A DNA stretch of 64,000 bases from CAWEWH01 sp963812775 (GTDB lineage: Bacteria > Pseudomonadota > Alphaproteobacteria > Rhizobiales > Beijerinckiaceae). The stretch is taken from positions 496,001-560,000 of the forward strand of contig CAWEWH010000007.1 in NCBI GenBank assembly GCA_963812775.1. Direction: 5' to 3'. Below are positions 55,330 to 63,434 of this stretch, in pieces. The notes under the pieces were generated by a model. It saw only the letters and a program-made list of their open reading frames with translations. It was not told where the DNA came from and did not search any database. The position numbers and the translations under genes were made by a program. How positions within the stretch are numbered: position 1 is the first letter of the stretch; each line of letters opens with the position of its first letter.

Positions 55330-56202
55330 ATGTCGGACAGTCCGTCTGACGGCCTCCGTGCCGCAGCCTATGCGCACTGCGCGGCCCTCGTGCGGGAGCA
55401 CGATGCCGACCGGTTCTTCGCCGGCCTCTTTGCGCCGGCCGAAAGGCGTCCGCATTTGGCCGCCCTCCATGCCTTCTCGCTTGAGGTGGGGCGCGTCCGC
55501 GAGGCGGCGCGCCAGCCCGCCGCCGGCGAGATCCGCCTGGCATGGTGGCGCGATATGCTCGAAGGGGCGCCGCGCGGCGATGCGGCGGCGCACCCCGTCG
55601 CGGCGGCGCTGCTCGATACGGTGGAGCGCTTTCGCCTGCCGCGCCAGGCCCTCGTCGACCTTATCGCGGCGCGCACGTTCGATCTCTATGACGACCCGAT
55701 GGCCAGCATCGCCGATCTCGAGGGCTATTGTGGCGAGACGTCCTCGGCGCTGATCCGCCTCGCGACGCTCATTCTTGCCGGAGGCGAGGATGCCGGTGGC
55801 GCCGACGCTGCCGGACATGCCGGCGTCGCCTACGCGATCGCCGGATTGCTGCGCGCCTTTCCGTGGCATGCTCGGACGGGCCAGCTCTACGTGCCCGGCG
55901 ACGTGCTGGCCCACCACGATCTGTCGCGCGACGCCGTCATGGCGGGCATGTCGGGCGCCAACCTCCGCGCCGCGCTGGCCGACATGCGCGCCGTGGCGCG
56001 CCGGCATCTTTCGCGTTTCGAGGGGCTGCGTCCTTCGCTCGACCGCCGCATCATGCCGGCCTTCTTGCCGGCAGCCCTCGTGCCGCTCTACCTGAAGCGC
56101 ATGGAACGGCGCGGCTACGATCCCCTCCGCTCGATCATCGCGCCGCCGCTATGGAGGCGGCAATGGGCGCTGTGGAGGGCGGCCCGGCGTTGGTCGTCCT
56201 GA
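55330..56202 (+). CDS. Phytoene/squalene synthase family protein
   Basis: The 290-residue helical protein has HAFSLEVGRVREAARQPAAGEIRLAWWRDML, the first Asp-rich motif in TFDLYDDPMAS, LEGYCGETSSALIRLA, and a second Asp region around VPGDVLAHHDLSRD that is weaker than in true phytoene synthases. No other carotenoid or hopanoid genes are nearby, so it may belong to the NDUFAF6-like branch, which lacks proven prenyl transferase activity. The ATG at 55330 was chosen from the family start. It converges on trmFO. Confidence 0.85.
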   Translation: MSDSPSDGLRAAAYAHCAALVREHDADRFFAGLFAPAERRPHLAALHAFSLEVGRVREAARQPAAGEIRLAWWRDMLEGAPRGDAAAHPVAAALLDTVERFRLPRQALVDLIAARTFDLYDDPMASIADLEGYCGETSSALIRLATLILAGGEDAGGADAAGHAGVAYAIAGLLRAFPWHARTGQLYVPGDVLAHHDLSRDAVMAGMSGANLRAALADMRAVARRHLSRFEGLRPSLDRRIMPAFLPAALVPLYLKRMERRGYDPLRSIIAPPLWRRQWALWRAARRWSS

Positions 56203-56209
56203 CTGCAAT

Positions 56210-57637
56210 TCACTCGGCCGCTGCGCGCGCCGTTGTTGCGGCAAGCCAGGCTTCGAGGTCGGCGCGGGCCCGGTCGGTGATCGCCTTCTTCTTCGCCAGC
56301 CCTTTGGCCCTGCCACGCAGGCGCGTGCCGTTCTCGGCCTTTAGGGCGCGCGCGAGCGGCGGGAAGAGGCCGAAGTTGATGTTCATCGGTTGATATGACG
56401 GCGGCCCCTCGTCGATGGTCTCGATGTGGCCGCCGGTGATGTGGTTGAGGAGCGCGCCGAGGGCCGTCGTGGCCGGCGGCACTGCGAGATCGACACCGCG
56501 CCGCGCTGCGGCCGCGAAACGTCCCGCCAGGAGTCCGACCGCCGCGCTTTCCACGTAACCCTCGCAACCGGTGATCTGCCCGGCGAAACGCAGCCGCGGC
56601 TGCGCCTTGAGCCGTAGCCTCTCGTCGAGAAGCTTCGGCCCATTGAGATAGGTGTTGCGGTGCAGGCCGCCGAGCCGTGCGAACTCGGCCGCCTCAAGGC
56701 CCGGAATGGTGCGGAACAGCTTGACCTGCGCGGCGTGCTTCAGCTTGGTCTGGAAGCCCACCATGTTGAACAGGGTGCCGAGCGCATTGTCCTGGCGCAG
56801 CTGCACCACTGCGTAGGGCTTCTCCTGCGGCCGATGCCGGTTGGTGAGCCCGAACGGCTTCATCGGCCCGTGCCGCAGCGTCTCGCGTCCGCGTTCGGCC
56901 ATGACCTCGACGGGCAGGCAGCCGTCGAAATAGGGCGTTGCCATCTCCCAGTCGCGGAACGCCGCCGTCTCGCCGCCGAGCAGACCATCCACGAAGGCCC
57001 CGTACTGCTCGCGGGTCAGCGGGCAATTGATGTAGTCGGCGCCCGTGCCGCCAGGACCCGCCTTGTCGTAACGCGACTGCAGCCAAGCCACGTCCATGTC
57101 GATCGTGTCCCGGTGCACGATGGGCGCGATCGCATCGAAAAACGCGAGCGCGCCTTGGCCTGTGAGATCGGCGACGGACGTCGCAAGGCCGGGCGAGGTG
57201 AGGGGGCCGGTGGCGATGATGACCTCGTCCCACTCGGCCGGCGGCAGGCCGTCGATCTCCTCGCGCGCGACGCTGATCAGCGGATGGCCGGCGATGGCCT
57301 GGGAGACGGCGCCCGAAAAGCCGACACGATCGACGGCGAGCGCACCACCTGCCGGCACTTGGTTCTGGTCGCCCGCCCGCATGACGAGCGAGTCGAGGCG
57401 GCGCATCTCCTGGTGCAGCAGCCCGACCGCATTGGTCGATGCGTCGTCGGACCGGAAGGAATTCGAGCAGACGAGCTCCGCCAGGCCGTCGGTTTGATGG
57501 GCGTCGGTCATGCGCACTGGCCGCATCTCGTGCAGCACGACGGGCAGGCCGGTCTCGGCGATCTGCCAGGCAGCCTCGCTGCCCGCGAGCCCGCCGCCGA
57601 TGACATGAATGGCCACGATCGCAGGCTTGCCCGTCAT
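56210..57637 (-). CDS. trmFO: Methylenetetrahydrofolate-tRNA-(uracil-5-)-methyltransferase TrmFO
   Basis: TrmFO makes ribothymidine at position 54 of tRNA with folate and FAD. The 475-residue protein starts MTGKPAIVAIHVIGGGLAGSEAAW (FAD-binding) and has TDGLAELVCSNSFRSDDASTNAVGLLHQEM, AGDQNQVPAGGALAVDR, YINCPLTREQY, FAGQITGCEGYVES and YQPMNINFGLFPPL. The ATG at 57637 is preferred; upstream residues in frame are not conserved. It lies downstream of a DUF1127 gene. Confidence 0.96.
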   Translation of the reverse strand: MTGKPAIVAIHVIGGGLAGSEAAWQIAETGLPVVLHEMRPVRMTDAHQTDGLAELVCSNSFRSDDASTNAVGLLHQEMRRLDSLVMRAGDQNQVPAGGALAVDRVGFSGAVSQAIAGHPLISVAREEIDGLPPAEWDEVIIATGPLTSPGLATSVADLTGQGALAFFDAIAPIVHRDTIDMDVAWLQSRYDKAGPGGTGADYINCPLTREQYGAFVDGLLGGETAAFRDWEMATPYFDGCLPVEVMAERGRETLRHGPMKPFGLTNRHRPQEKPYAVVQLRQDNALGTLFNMVGFQTKLKHAAQVKLFRTIPGLEAAEFARLGGLHRNTYLNGPKLLDERLRLKAQPRLRFAGQITGCEGYVESAAVGLLAGRFAAAARRGVDLAVPPATTALGALLNHITGGHIETIDEGPPSYQPMNINFGLFPPLARALKAENGTRLRGRAKGLAKKKAITDRARADLEAWLAATTARAAAE

Positions 57638-57700
57638 GCCGGGTCTATGGGTACTGGGCGCATGAGCGTCAAGAAGCGCCTCGCTACGTCCAAGACGCCA

Positions 57701-57723
57701 AACGCCCGCCAGGGGCGGGCGTT
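57701..57723 (-). terminator. GC-rich hairpin between the DUF1127 gene and trmFO
   Basis: AACGCCCGCC (57701-57710) and GGCGGGCGTT (57714-57723) form a perfect ten-base stem with a three-base loop. On the minus strand it follows the DUF1127 gene by 82 bases and is trailed only by TGG, so it is a weak intrinsic terminator or an mRNA-stabilising hairpin. The plus strand has GTTCTTCC after it. Confidence 0.5.
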
Positions 57724-57804
57724 CTTCCATTCACGAGGGCGAGGCGCTCACCGGCCGAGGCGCTAGGGCGGCGCCGGTCACCAGCTGGGCGGCCTGTGGA
57801 CCGG

Positions 57805-57951
57805 CTATTGCCACTTCGACGCGAAGTAGAGGTCGTAGCGCGAAATGCCGAGGTCCTTGAGGTCGCGGTCGCTCATACGGGACAGATCGCGGACAGCCTG
57901 CCGGGCGCGCCGCCAGGCGCGGAACCTGGCCCAGATCGTGGATAAGATCAT
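57805..57951 (-). CDS. DUF1127 domain mini-protein (48 aa)
   Basis: The product MILSTIWARFRAWRRARQAV continues RDLSRMSDRDLKDLGISRYDL, the Arg-rich DUF1127 motif (LSDRELKDIGLSRSDI-like), and ends with YFASKWQ. A strong AGGAGATAAGTC site precedes the ATG. Small Arg-rich DUF1127 proteins in Alphaproteobacteria have been linked to RNA turnover, phosphate or stress responses. The role of this copy is unknown. Upstream (57952-58211) is a non-coding stretch before the divergent GST gene. Confidence 0.88.
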   Translation of the reverse strand: MILSTIWARFRAWRRARQAVRDLSRMSDRDLKDLGISRYDLYFASKWQ

Positions 57952-58211
57952 GACTTATCTCCTCTTCTTGCAGCCCAAAGCCTTTGGAGCTGAAACGGCA
58001 ACACACTCTGTTGCAGCGCAATATCTAGGTAGTGCGTCGCACAAAGCTAGGGCATGGGCAGACAAGCTGAGTTGCGTTGGCTGCATGGCGCCGTAACGAA
58101 TCGGTTAACGACCTGCGCAATGCACATGGCGGGCGGCCTTGTCGGGCGGCCCTTGTGTTGACGCACGGGCGTGCCAGAACGGCCGGTCCACAGCCCCGGA
58201 GGTTTTCCGTC

Positions 58212-58823
58212 ATGGCCGATTTGACGCTTTATCATATGCCCCCCTCGCGCTCGATGATCGTGCGTTGGATGCTCGAGGAGGTCGGGCAGCCCTACGACGT
58301 GGCGCTGGTCAAGAGCGGCGAGACCCGCAAGCCCGCCTATCTGGCGGTCAATCCGTTCGGCAAGGTGCCGGCCCTGAAGCACGGCGATGTGGTGACGACG
58401 GAAGTCGCCGCTATCTGCTGCTATCTCGCCGACGCGTTCCCAGACGCCAAGCTTGCCATCCCGGTCGGCGACAAGCGGCGCGGGCCCTATCTCAAGTGGC
58501 TGTTCTTCGGACCGAGTTGCTTCGAGCCGGCGATGTTGGAGCGGACGATGGACCTCAAGGAGGTGCCGCGCGGCCAAGTGGGTTGGCCGCCCATCGACTC
58601 AGTCCTCGACGAGATCGGCAAGGCCGTGACCCCCGGTCCCTTCCTGATGGGCCAGCAGTTCACCGCCGCCGATGTGGTCATCGGGTCGGGGCTCGGATGG
58701 GCGATGATGATCAAGGCCATCCCGGAGCGGCCCGATCTCGTGGCTTATGTCGGGCGGGTCAACGCGCGGCCCGCCGCCCAGCGCGCCCGCGCCAAGGACC
58801 AGGAACTGATGAAGGCCGCCTGA
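58212..58823 (+). CDS. Glutathione S-transferase family protein
   Basis: The 203-residue protein has the thioredoxin-like amino domain (MADLTLYHMPPSRSMIVRWMLEEVGQPYDV, NPFGKVPALKHGDVVTTEVAAICCYLADAFP) and the helical carboxyl domain (GPFLMGQQFTAADVVIGSGLGWAM). The Ser in PPSRS fits the catalytic position. It would conjugate glutathione to electrophiles. The HAD-family gene starts three bases after the stop, so the pair may act on the same class of halogenated or electrophilic compounds; this is inference. Confidence 0.92.
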   Translation: MADLTLYHMPPSRSMIVRWMLEEVGQPYDVALVKSGETRKPAYLAVNPFGKVPALKHGDVVTTEVAAICCYLADAFPDAKLAIPVGDKRRGPYLKWLFFGPSCFEPAMLERTMDLKEVPRGQVGWPPIDSVLDEIGKAVTPGPFLMGQQFTAADVVIGSGLGWAMMIKAIPERPDLVAYVGRVNARPAAQRARAKDQELMKAA

Positions 58824-58826
58824 CCC

Positions 58827-59528
58827 ATGCAGATCGACGCGCTCTTCTTCGACGTGTTCGGCACGCTGGTCGACTGGCGGGCCTCCATCGCGCGGGAGGC
58901 CGCGGCGGCCCTGCAGCCGCGTGGCCATGCCCTCGATTGGGAGGCCTTCGCGGATGCCTGGCGCGGCGAGTATCAGCCGGCCATGGAAGAGGTGCGCACG
59001 GGCAAGATCCCGTTTTCCAAGCTCGATGTGCTGCATCGCCGCAACCTGGAGCGCGTCCTCGCGCGCTTCAAGGTCACCGGTCTGGCGGAAGCCGATCTCC
59101 AGGCTCTCAATCTCGCCTGGCATCGCCTCGATGCGTGGCCAGACGTGCCGGGAGGCCTCACGCGCCTGAAGCGGCGCTTTCGCGTCGCGCCGGTGTCCAA
59201 CGGCAACATTTCGCTGATGGTGGATCTCGCCCGGCGCAATGGCCTGCCCTGGGACGCCATTCTCGGCGCGGAGGTGGCGGGCGACTACAAGCCCAAGCCT
59301 CGCGTCTATCTCGCGGCCTGCGAGGCTCTCGATCTTCCGCCCGCGCGCTGCATGATGGTGGCCGCCCATTCGAGCGATCTTGCGGCCGCGGCGAAATGCG
59401 GGCTGAAGACCGCTCACGTGGCGCGGCCCGACGAGCACGGCAGGGGCCGCGGCGAGTTGAAGCCGAGCGATCCTGTTGATATCGCTGCAGCCGATCTAGG
59501 CGACCTCGCCGCGAAGCTCGGCGCCTAA
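58827..59528 (+). CDS. Haloacid dehalogenase type II-like hydrolase
   Basis: The 233-residue HAD protein starts with motif I FDVFGTLVDWRASI (nucleophile Asp), motif II APVSNGN, Lys in DYKPKPRVY and motif IV MMVAAHSSDLAAAAKCG. The VSNGN and YKPKP residues match L-2-haloacid dehalogenases, which remove halide from 2-haloacids. Related branches are phosphatases. It is adjacent to, and cotranscribed with, a GST gene. Confidence 0.9.
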   Translation: MQIDALFFDVFGTLVDWRASIAREAAAALQPRGHALDWEAFADAWRGEYQPAMEEVRTGKIPFSKLDVLHRRNLERVLARFKVTGLAEADLQALNLAWHRLDAWPDVPGGLTRLKRRFRVAPVSNGNISLMVDLARRNGLPWDAILGAEVAGDYKPKPRVYLAACEALDLPPARCMMVAAHSSDLAAAAKCGLKTAHVARPDEHGRGRGELKPSDPVDIAAADLGDLAAKLGA

Positions 59529-59567
59529 TCCCGAAAGCTGTCTGGCTCTCGGGTAGGATCATGCGCT
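59525..59567. repeat. Degenerate rhizobial-type palindromic repeat
   Basis: CCCGAAAGCTGTCTGGCTCTC followed by GGGTAGGATCATGCGC retains the layout of the two palindromes at 47849-47959 (CCGAAA...TCGG, then AGGACCATGCGC). The left arm has diverged and the stem is incomplete. It lies directly after the HAD gene stop. Confidence 0.55.
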
Positions 59568-59603
59568 AGATCGAAGGCGAGGCATCAAACAAGGGATCGA
59601 GCC

Positions 59604-59900
59604 ATGGCCGTTGACGGAGATTGGAACATCACCATGCAGACGCCGATGGGCGAGCGCACGTCCAAGCTCGCGCTGAAGAGCGCCGGCGACGGCCTCAGCG
59701 GTACGCAAGCGGCGGACGGCAATGCGACGGATATTTTCGACGGCTCCGTCAAGGGCAACGACGTGGCGTGGAAGATCAAGATCGTCAATCCGATGCCGCT
59801 GACGCTGGAATTCACCGGCACCGTCGACGGCAATGCCATCTCGGGCCGCGTCTCGGCCGGCATGATCGGCAGCTGGACATTCGCCGGGACGCGCGCGTAG
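59604..59900 (+). CDS. Small beta-rich hypothetical protein (98 aa)
   Basis: MAVDGDWNITMQTPMGERTSK begins a series of short strands (KLALKSAGDGLSGTQ, VAWKIKIVNPMPLTLEFTGTV, AISGRVSAGMIGSWTFAGTR) like a small lipocalin-type or beta-barrel fold. Proteins of this kind are common in Hyphomicrobiales without a known role. GGGATCGAGCC precedes the ATG. There is no signal peptide or membrane segment. Confidence 0.78.
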   Translation: MAVDGDWNITMQTPMGERTSKLALKSAGDGLSGTQAADGNATDIFDGSVKGNDVAWKIKIVNPMPLTLEFTGTVDGNAISGRVSAGMIGSWTFAGTRA

Positions 59901-60022
59901 CGGCGTCGACCAGGATGCAATGTGCGCTCGCGCCGGTCGAGGCGAGGCGCTAACCAGGGATTTACCTTGTCGGTCCATTAGTTGCGGGTGAAACCTCCCG
60001 TCCGGGCCTCAATGGGCGCCAA

Positions 60023-61801
60023 GTGAACGCCTTGCTCGCAAAGCTGAAGAGGCTTTCGAACCCGACGACGGGACGCGAGACCCCTGCTGCTCGGCCAAGC
60101 GCGGCACCGGCCGCGGTCGTGCCGGTCGCGAGCCCGGCCGATCGTGTCGACACCAGCCTGCGCGAACTGGTCGATGTGCTCGAGCGCGACTTGAGCGCCA
60201 TGATCGCCGATGTCCTGCAGGCCTGCGGCGCCGTGCACGAGGGCATCGGCGCCACCGTGACCACACTGCAGGGCATTCGTGCCCGCGGCACCGAACTGGC
60301 CAAGGGGGCGAGCAATGCTCACGAGGAGGCGGCCACGCTCGCGGCCGCCGCCGAGGAATTCTCCATCTCGTCGGCCGAGATCGGTCGCCAGGTCCGCGAG
60401 GGCGGGAGCCTGGCCGAGAAGGCGGGACTTGCCGCCACCGAGGCCACCCGCAATGTCGACGAGTTGAGAAACTCATCGGCCCAGATTGGCGATGTCGTCG
60501 GCGTCATCGCCGGCATTGCCCGGCAGACGAGCCTGCTCGCCCTCAACGCGACCATCGAGGCGGCGCGCGCCGGGCAGGCGGGTCGCGGCTTTGCAGTCGT
60601 GGCGAGCGAGGTCAAGGCGCTGTCGGTTGAGACGCAGCGCGCCACCGAGGACATCGCGCGGAAGATCGAGACGCTCCAGCAGGTTGCCGGTCAGTCGATT
60701 GTCGCGGTCCATCGCATCACCAACGTCGTCGCGTCGATGCGCGAGGTGTTTGCCGCCGTGACCCAGTCGGTCGGGCAGCAGGATGCGACCTCGACGCATC
60801 TGTCCCGCACCGCCGAGCAGTCGTCGGCGTTCATCACCCGCGTTGCCGCCGGGGCCGCCAGCATCGAAGGCGCATCCCTCGAGGCGGTCGCGCAAGGCGA
60901 CCGTGTCGGCAAAGCCGGCCGCAAGGCCGCCGATCTGGCAGACAAGCTCAAGCTCGGTTTCGTCGTGTTCCTCAGGCAGTCGGCCATCGGCAACCAGCGC
61001 CGCAGCGAGCGGCTGCCGTGCGACCTTGCGGTCAGCCTCAGCCTGCCCGGCGGCGCGTATCGCTCCAGGACCGTCGATCTCTCCGAGGGCGGCATGCTGG
61101 TGCGCGCCCTCGAGAACACCAAGATCACACCGGGCAGCATTGTCGACATGGTGCTCGATGGCATCGGCCGAGGGCGGGTCAAGGTCGTGAACCAGTCGCC
61201 GGCCGGAGTGCATTGCGAGTTCGCCGATCTCGACCCCACCGTGCGTGCCGCACTCGCGGCGCGCCTGGCAGCCATCAGCGAGGAGAACCGCGAGCTCATC
61301 GGGCGTGTCATGGACGCCGCCGCGCAAGTCTCGCGCGCCATGGAGGCGGCCGTTTCGGGGGGCCGGCTCACCATGGAGGATCTCTTCGACGACGAATACG
61401 TGCCGATCGAAGGCACCGACCCGCCCCAATACATGACGCGCGCGGTGCGCGTCCTTGAGGAGATCTTGCCGCCGATCCTGGAGCGACTGTTCGCAGCCGC
61501 CAAGAACACCGCCTACGCCATCGCCATCGACCGCAACGGCTTCGTGCCGGTGCACAACACCATATATTCGCAGCCGCAGCGCAAGGGCGACGTGGCCTGG
61601 AACACCGCCAACAGCCGCAACCGCCGCATCTTCGCGACGCGCGGCTGGCCGGTCACGGCGCGCAATGTCAGGCCCTATCTGATCCAGCACAACTCCCGCG
61701 ACATGGGCGACGGCACCATCCGCGTGGTCAAAGGCATCAGCTCGCCGATCCGTGTCTTCGGACGCCACTGGGGCGGCCTGACAACGGCGTATAATCTGTA
61801 G
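60023..61801 (+). CDS. Soluble methyl-accepting chemotaxis-type protein with PilZ and C-terminal sensor domain
   Basis: The 592-residue protein has no membrane helix. Residues about 50-315 are an MCP signalling coiled coil with the hairpin tip GIARQTSLLALNATIEAARAGQAGRGFAVVA. Residues about 324-410 are a PilZ domain with both c-di-GMP motifs (RRSER and DLSEGG). Residues about 465-592 resemble a sensor domain seen in other chemoreceptors (PQYMTRAVRVLEEILPPI, NSRNRRIFATRGWP, IRVFGRHWGGL). The start is GTG at 60023; the nearby ATG at 60012 is out of frame and stops at once. It probably couples c-di-GMP or a cytosolic ligand to CheA/CheW signalling. Confidence 0.9.
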   Translation: MNALLAKLKRLSNPTTGRETPAARPSAAPAAVVPVASPADRVDTSLRELVDVLERDLSAMIADVLQACGAVHEGIGATVTTLQGIRARGTELAKGASNAHEEAATLAAAAEEFSISSAEIGRQVREGGSLAEKAGLAATEATRNVDELRNSSAQIGDVVGVIAGIARQTSLLALNATIEAARAGQAGRGFAVVASEVKALSVETQRATEDIARKIETLQQVAGQSIVAVHRITNVVASMREVFAAVTQSVGQQDATSTHLSRTAEQSSAFITRVAAGAASIEGASLEAVAQGDRVGKAGRKAADLADKLKLGFVVFLRQSAIGNQRRSERLPCDLAVSLSLPGGAYRSRTVDLSEGGMLVRALENTKITPGSIVDMVLDGIGRGRVKVVNQSPAGVHCEFADLDPTVRAALAARLAAISEENRELIGRVMDAAAQVSRAMEAAVSGGRLTMEDLFDDEYVPIEGTDPPQYMTRAVRVLEEILPPILERLFAAAKNTAYAIAIDRNGFVPVHNTIYSQPQRKGDVAWNTANSRNRRIFATRGWPVTARNVRPYLIQHNSRDMGDGTIRVVKGISSPIRVFGRHWGGLTTAYNL

Positions 61802-61897
61802 CGAAGAGTGTCATTCGCGCGCGCCAGCCGGGACTGCGTTCGCTTGGCCGCGGGCCGACATCGCGAGTCAACTCGGCGAGGGAAGCAATTGTCGGTT

Positions 61898-62230
61898 TTA
61901 GCCCGACGCTTCGGCGGCGGCCGCTTCCTCGCGCGGCTTCTCCCGCGCCGCCTCGGCATTCTCGTAGTGACGGATGACCGCCACCGCGGCGTCAAGATAG
62001 CTGGCCTCCGCCACAAGGCCGCGACGGCGCAGGTCGCCGGCCCAGAAGTTCAGGCATTCGGTGAGCGGTTTGCCCGAGAGATCGACACTCGCGCGCTGCG
62101 ACGGAAATGGAATTGGTGCGTTCACGTGGCCCCCCAACTCGCTGACGCATGCCTCAGCAAGATTGCAGATTTCTCGCCAAAGATCATGCGCGAAATGCGC
62201 CGCTCGCGCCGCGCTGTGTCCATGCTGCAT
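61898..62230 (-). CDS. Hypothetical protein (110 aa)
   Basis: The product has LWREICNLAEACVSELGGHV, ASVDLSGKPLTECLNFWAGDLRRRGLVAEASYLDAAVAVIRHYENAE and an acidic/Ala tail. The central part is a plausible amphipathic helical domain. The amino end is His/Ala rich, so the real start may be internal. There is no recognised family. It is convergent with the chemoreceptor gene. Confidence 0.5.
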   Translation of the reverse strand: MQHGHSAARAAHFAHDLWREICNLAEACVSELGGHVNAPIPFPSQRASVDLSGKPLTECLNFWAGDLRRRGLVAEASYLDAAVAVIRHYENAEAAREKPREEAAAAEASG

Positions 62231-62297
62231 CGGCTCGCCGCGATCATGCGAATGGGGCGGCGGCCGGCATTGACAAGTCTCAATCGGGGGACGCGAC

Positions 62298-62474
62298 TCA
62301 GGCGGCGGGCGCCGCCTCGCCCGCCTTGAGCGCGGCCACGATCTTCTTGATCAGCGTCAGCGATAAGGCCGGTCGGGCCAGCCGCCGCCGCTTGCGCCGA
62401 CGCGAGCGAGCTTGCGGAGCAGCCGAGACGACAGGTCTTGAGCGGAAGAGCGTGCGCGGTTTCGAAGCAATCAC
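62298..62474 (-). CDS. Possible short basic protein (about 58 aa), weak evidence
   Basis: A GTG-initiated frame encodes a run of Arg/Lys (RSRRRKRRRLARP) followed by an amphipathic end (LSLTLIKKIVAALKAGEAAPA). The ordered carboxyl end is protein-like, but no family is recognised and no clear ribosome-binding site is seen. The rest of 62231-62515 holds nothing recognisable. Confidence 0.25.
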   Translation of the reverse strand: MIASKPRTLFRSRPVVSAAPQARSRRRKRRRLARPALSLTLIKKIVAALKAGEAAPAA

Positions 62475-62515
62475 GCGCGAGATCGAAGAGGGGTGCGAGG
62501 ACGCCTTGCGCTAGG

Positions 62516-63304
62516 TTAGGCCGCGCGGGGCGCCAATTCCTGGGCGGCAGGAGGCCGGCTCGCCAGCGCGTGCAGTGCCAAGAGCGCCACGAGGTAAAGA
62601 GAGGCGGCCGGCGCAAAATAGATCACCAGCATGGCCCAGATGCTCGAGCCGTGCGCGGCAGCCGCGAAGCCGTAGAGGGAGCCCGGCACGAAGGCGAGGA
62701 GCGGCACGAAGGCGGCGCTGCGCCAGCCTCCGGAGAAGCGGAAGGGCGTTCCAGCCTGCAGCACGAAATAGGCCGGCACGCTGAGGAAGATCATGAGCCC
62801 GATGAGTTGGGAGAGGACACCGGGCGCGCCGGCGCGGCGCGTCGCCGCCTCCTGCTGAGCCTGGACCATTCGCGCGACCCACGGGGCGCGCGACGCCACG
62901 CCGGGTCCGTCATGCCAGGCGACGTTGACTGGTTTCGATACCGTGCCCAGCGGACGCCAGAGCGCGTCCCAGGCCATGACCCGGATCTCGTCGATCGCCG
63001 CGGACTCGCGGTAGGCGACCCAGGCGAGAGCCTCGCCGGCGGCAGCCGCGGCATGCGGCTGCGTTGAGCTGTGAAAGGCGCCGTCATCGACGCGCTGCCC
63101 GGCCTTGTAGCCCTCGACGCGGAAGCGGATGGGCCGGTCGCTGCGATAGGCGAGCTTGAGGCAGAGCCATTCGCCCTTGCCGAGCGTGCTGGCCAGGGCC
63201 GGGTCGCTGTTGACGAGCTGGAAGGTAGCGGCCTCGCGGCCGGACGCAGTGCCGAGCGAGGCGAGCAGCCCAAGAGAAAGGACGAGATGTCTGAGACCGC
63301 GCAT
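62516..63304 (-). CDS. Exported membrane-anchored protein, tandem paralogue 1 (262 aa)
   Basis: A signal peptide (LRHLVLSLGLLASLGTASG) is followed by a periplasmic beta-type domain (GEWLCLKLAYRSDRPIRFRVEGYKAG, GEALAWVAYRE, IDEIRVMAWDALW). After a charged linker come three or more hydrophobic helices (LSQLIGLMIFLSVPAYFVLQA, AFVPLLAFVPGSLYGFAAAAHG, IWAMLVIYFAPAASLYLVALLALHAL). The ATG at 63304 is preferred. The same plan repeats in the next gene. No function is known to me. Confidence 0.75.
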   Translation of the reverse strand: MRGLRHLVLSLGLLASLGTASGREAATFQLVNSDPALASTLGKGEWLCLKLAYRSDRPIRFRVEGYKAGQRVDDGAFHSSTQPHAAAAAGEALAWVAYRESAAIDEIRVMAWDALWRPLGTVSKPVNVAWHDGPGVASRAPWVARMVQAQQEAATRRAGAPGVLSQLIGLMIFLSVPAYFVLQAGTPFRFSGGWRSAAFVPLLAFVPGSLYGFAAAAHGSSIWAMLVIYFAPAASLYLVALLALHALASRPPAAQELAPRAA

Positions 63305-63434
63305 GACGGACACCTTCGAGATGTCGCTAAAATGCGCCTAAACTTGCCAAGGAAGCTTTGTGCGGATCGGGGACTTGGCGGCGGGCCCGTTAGCACATCG
63401 TTAGGGCTGGGCCGCTTCCCCGCACGTGCTGGCC

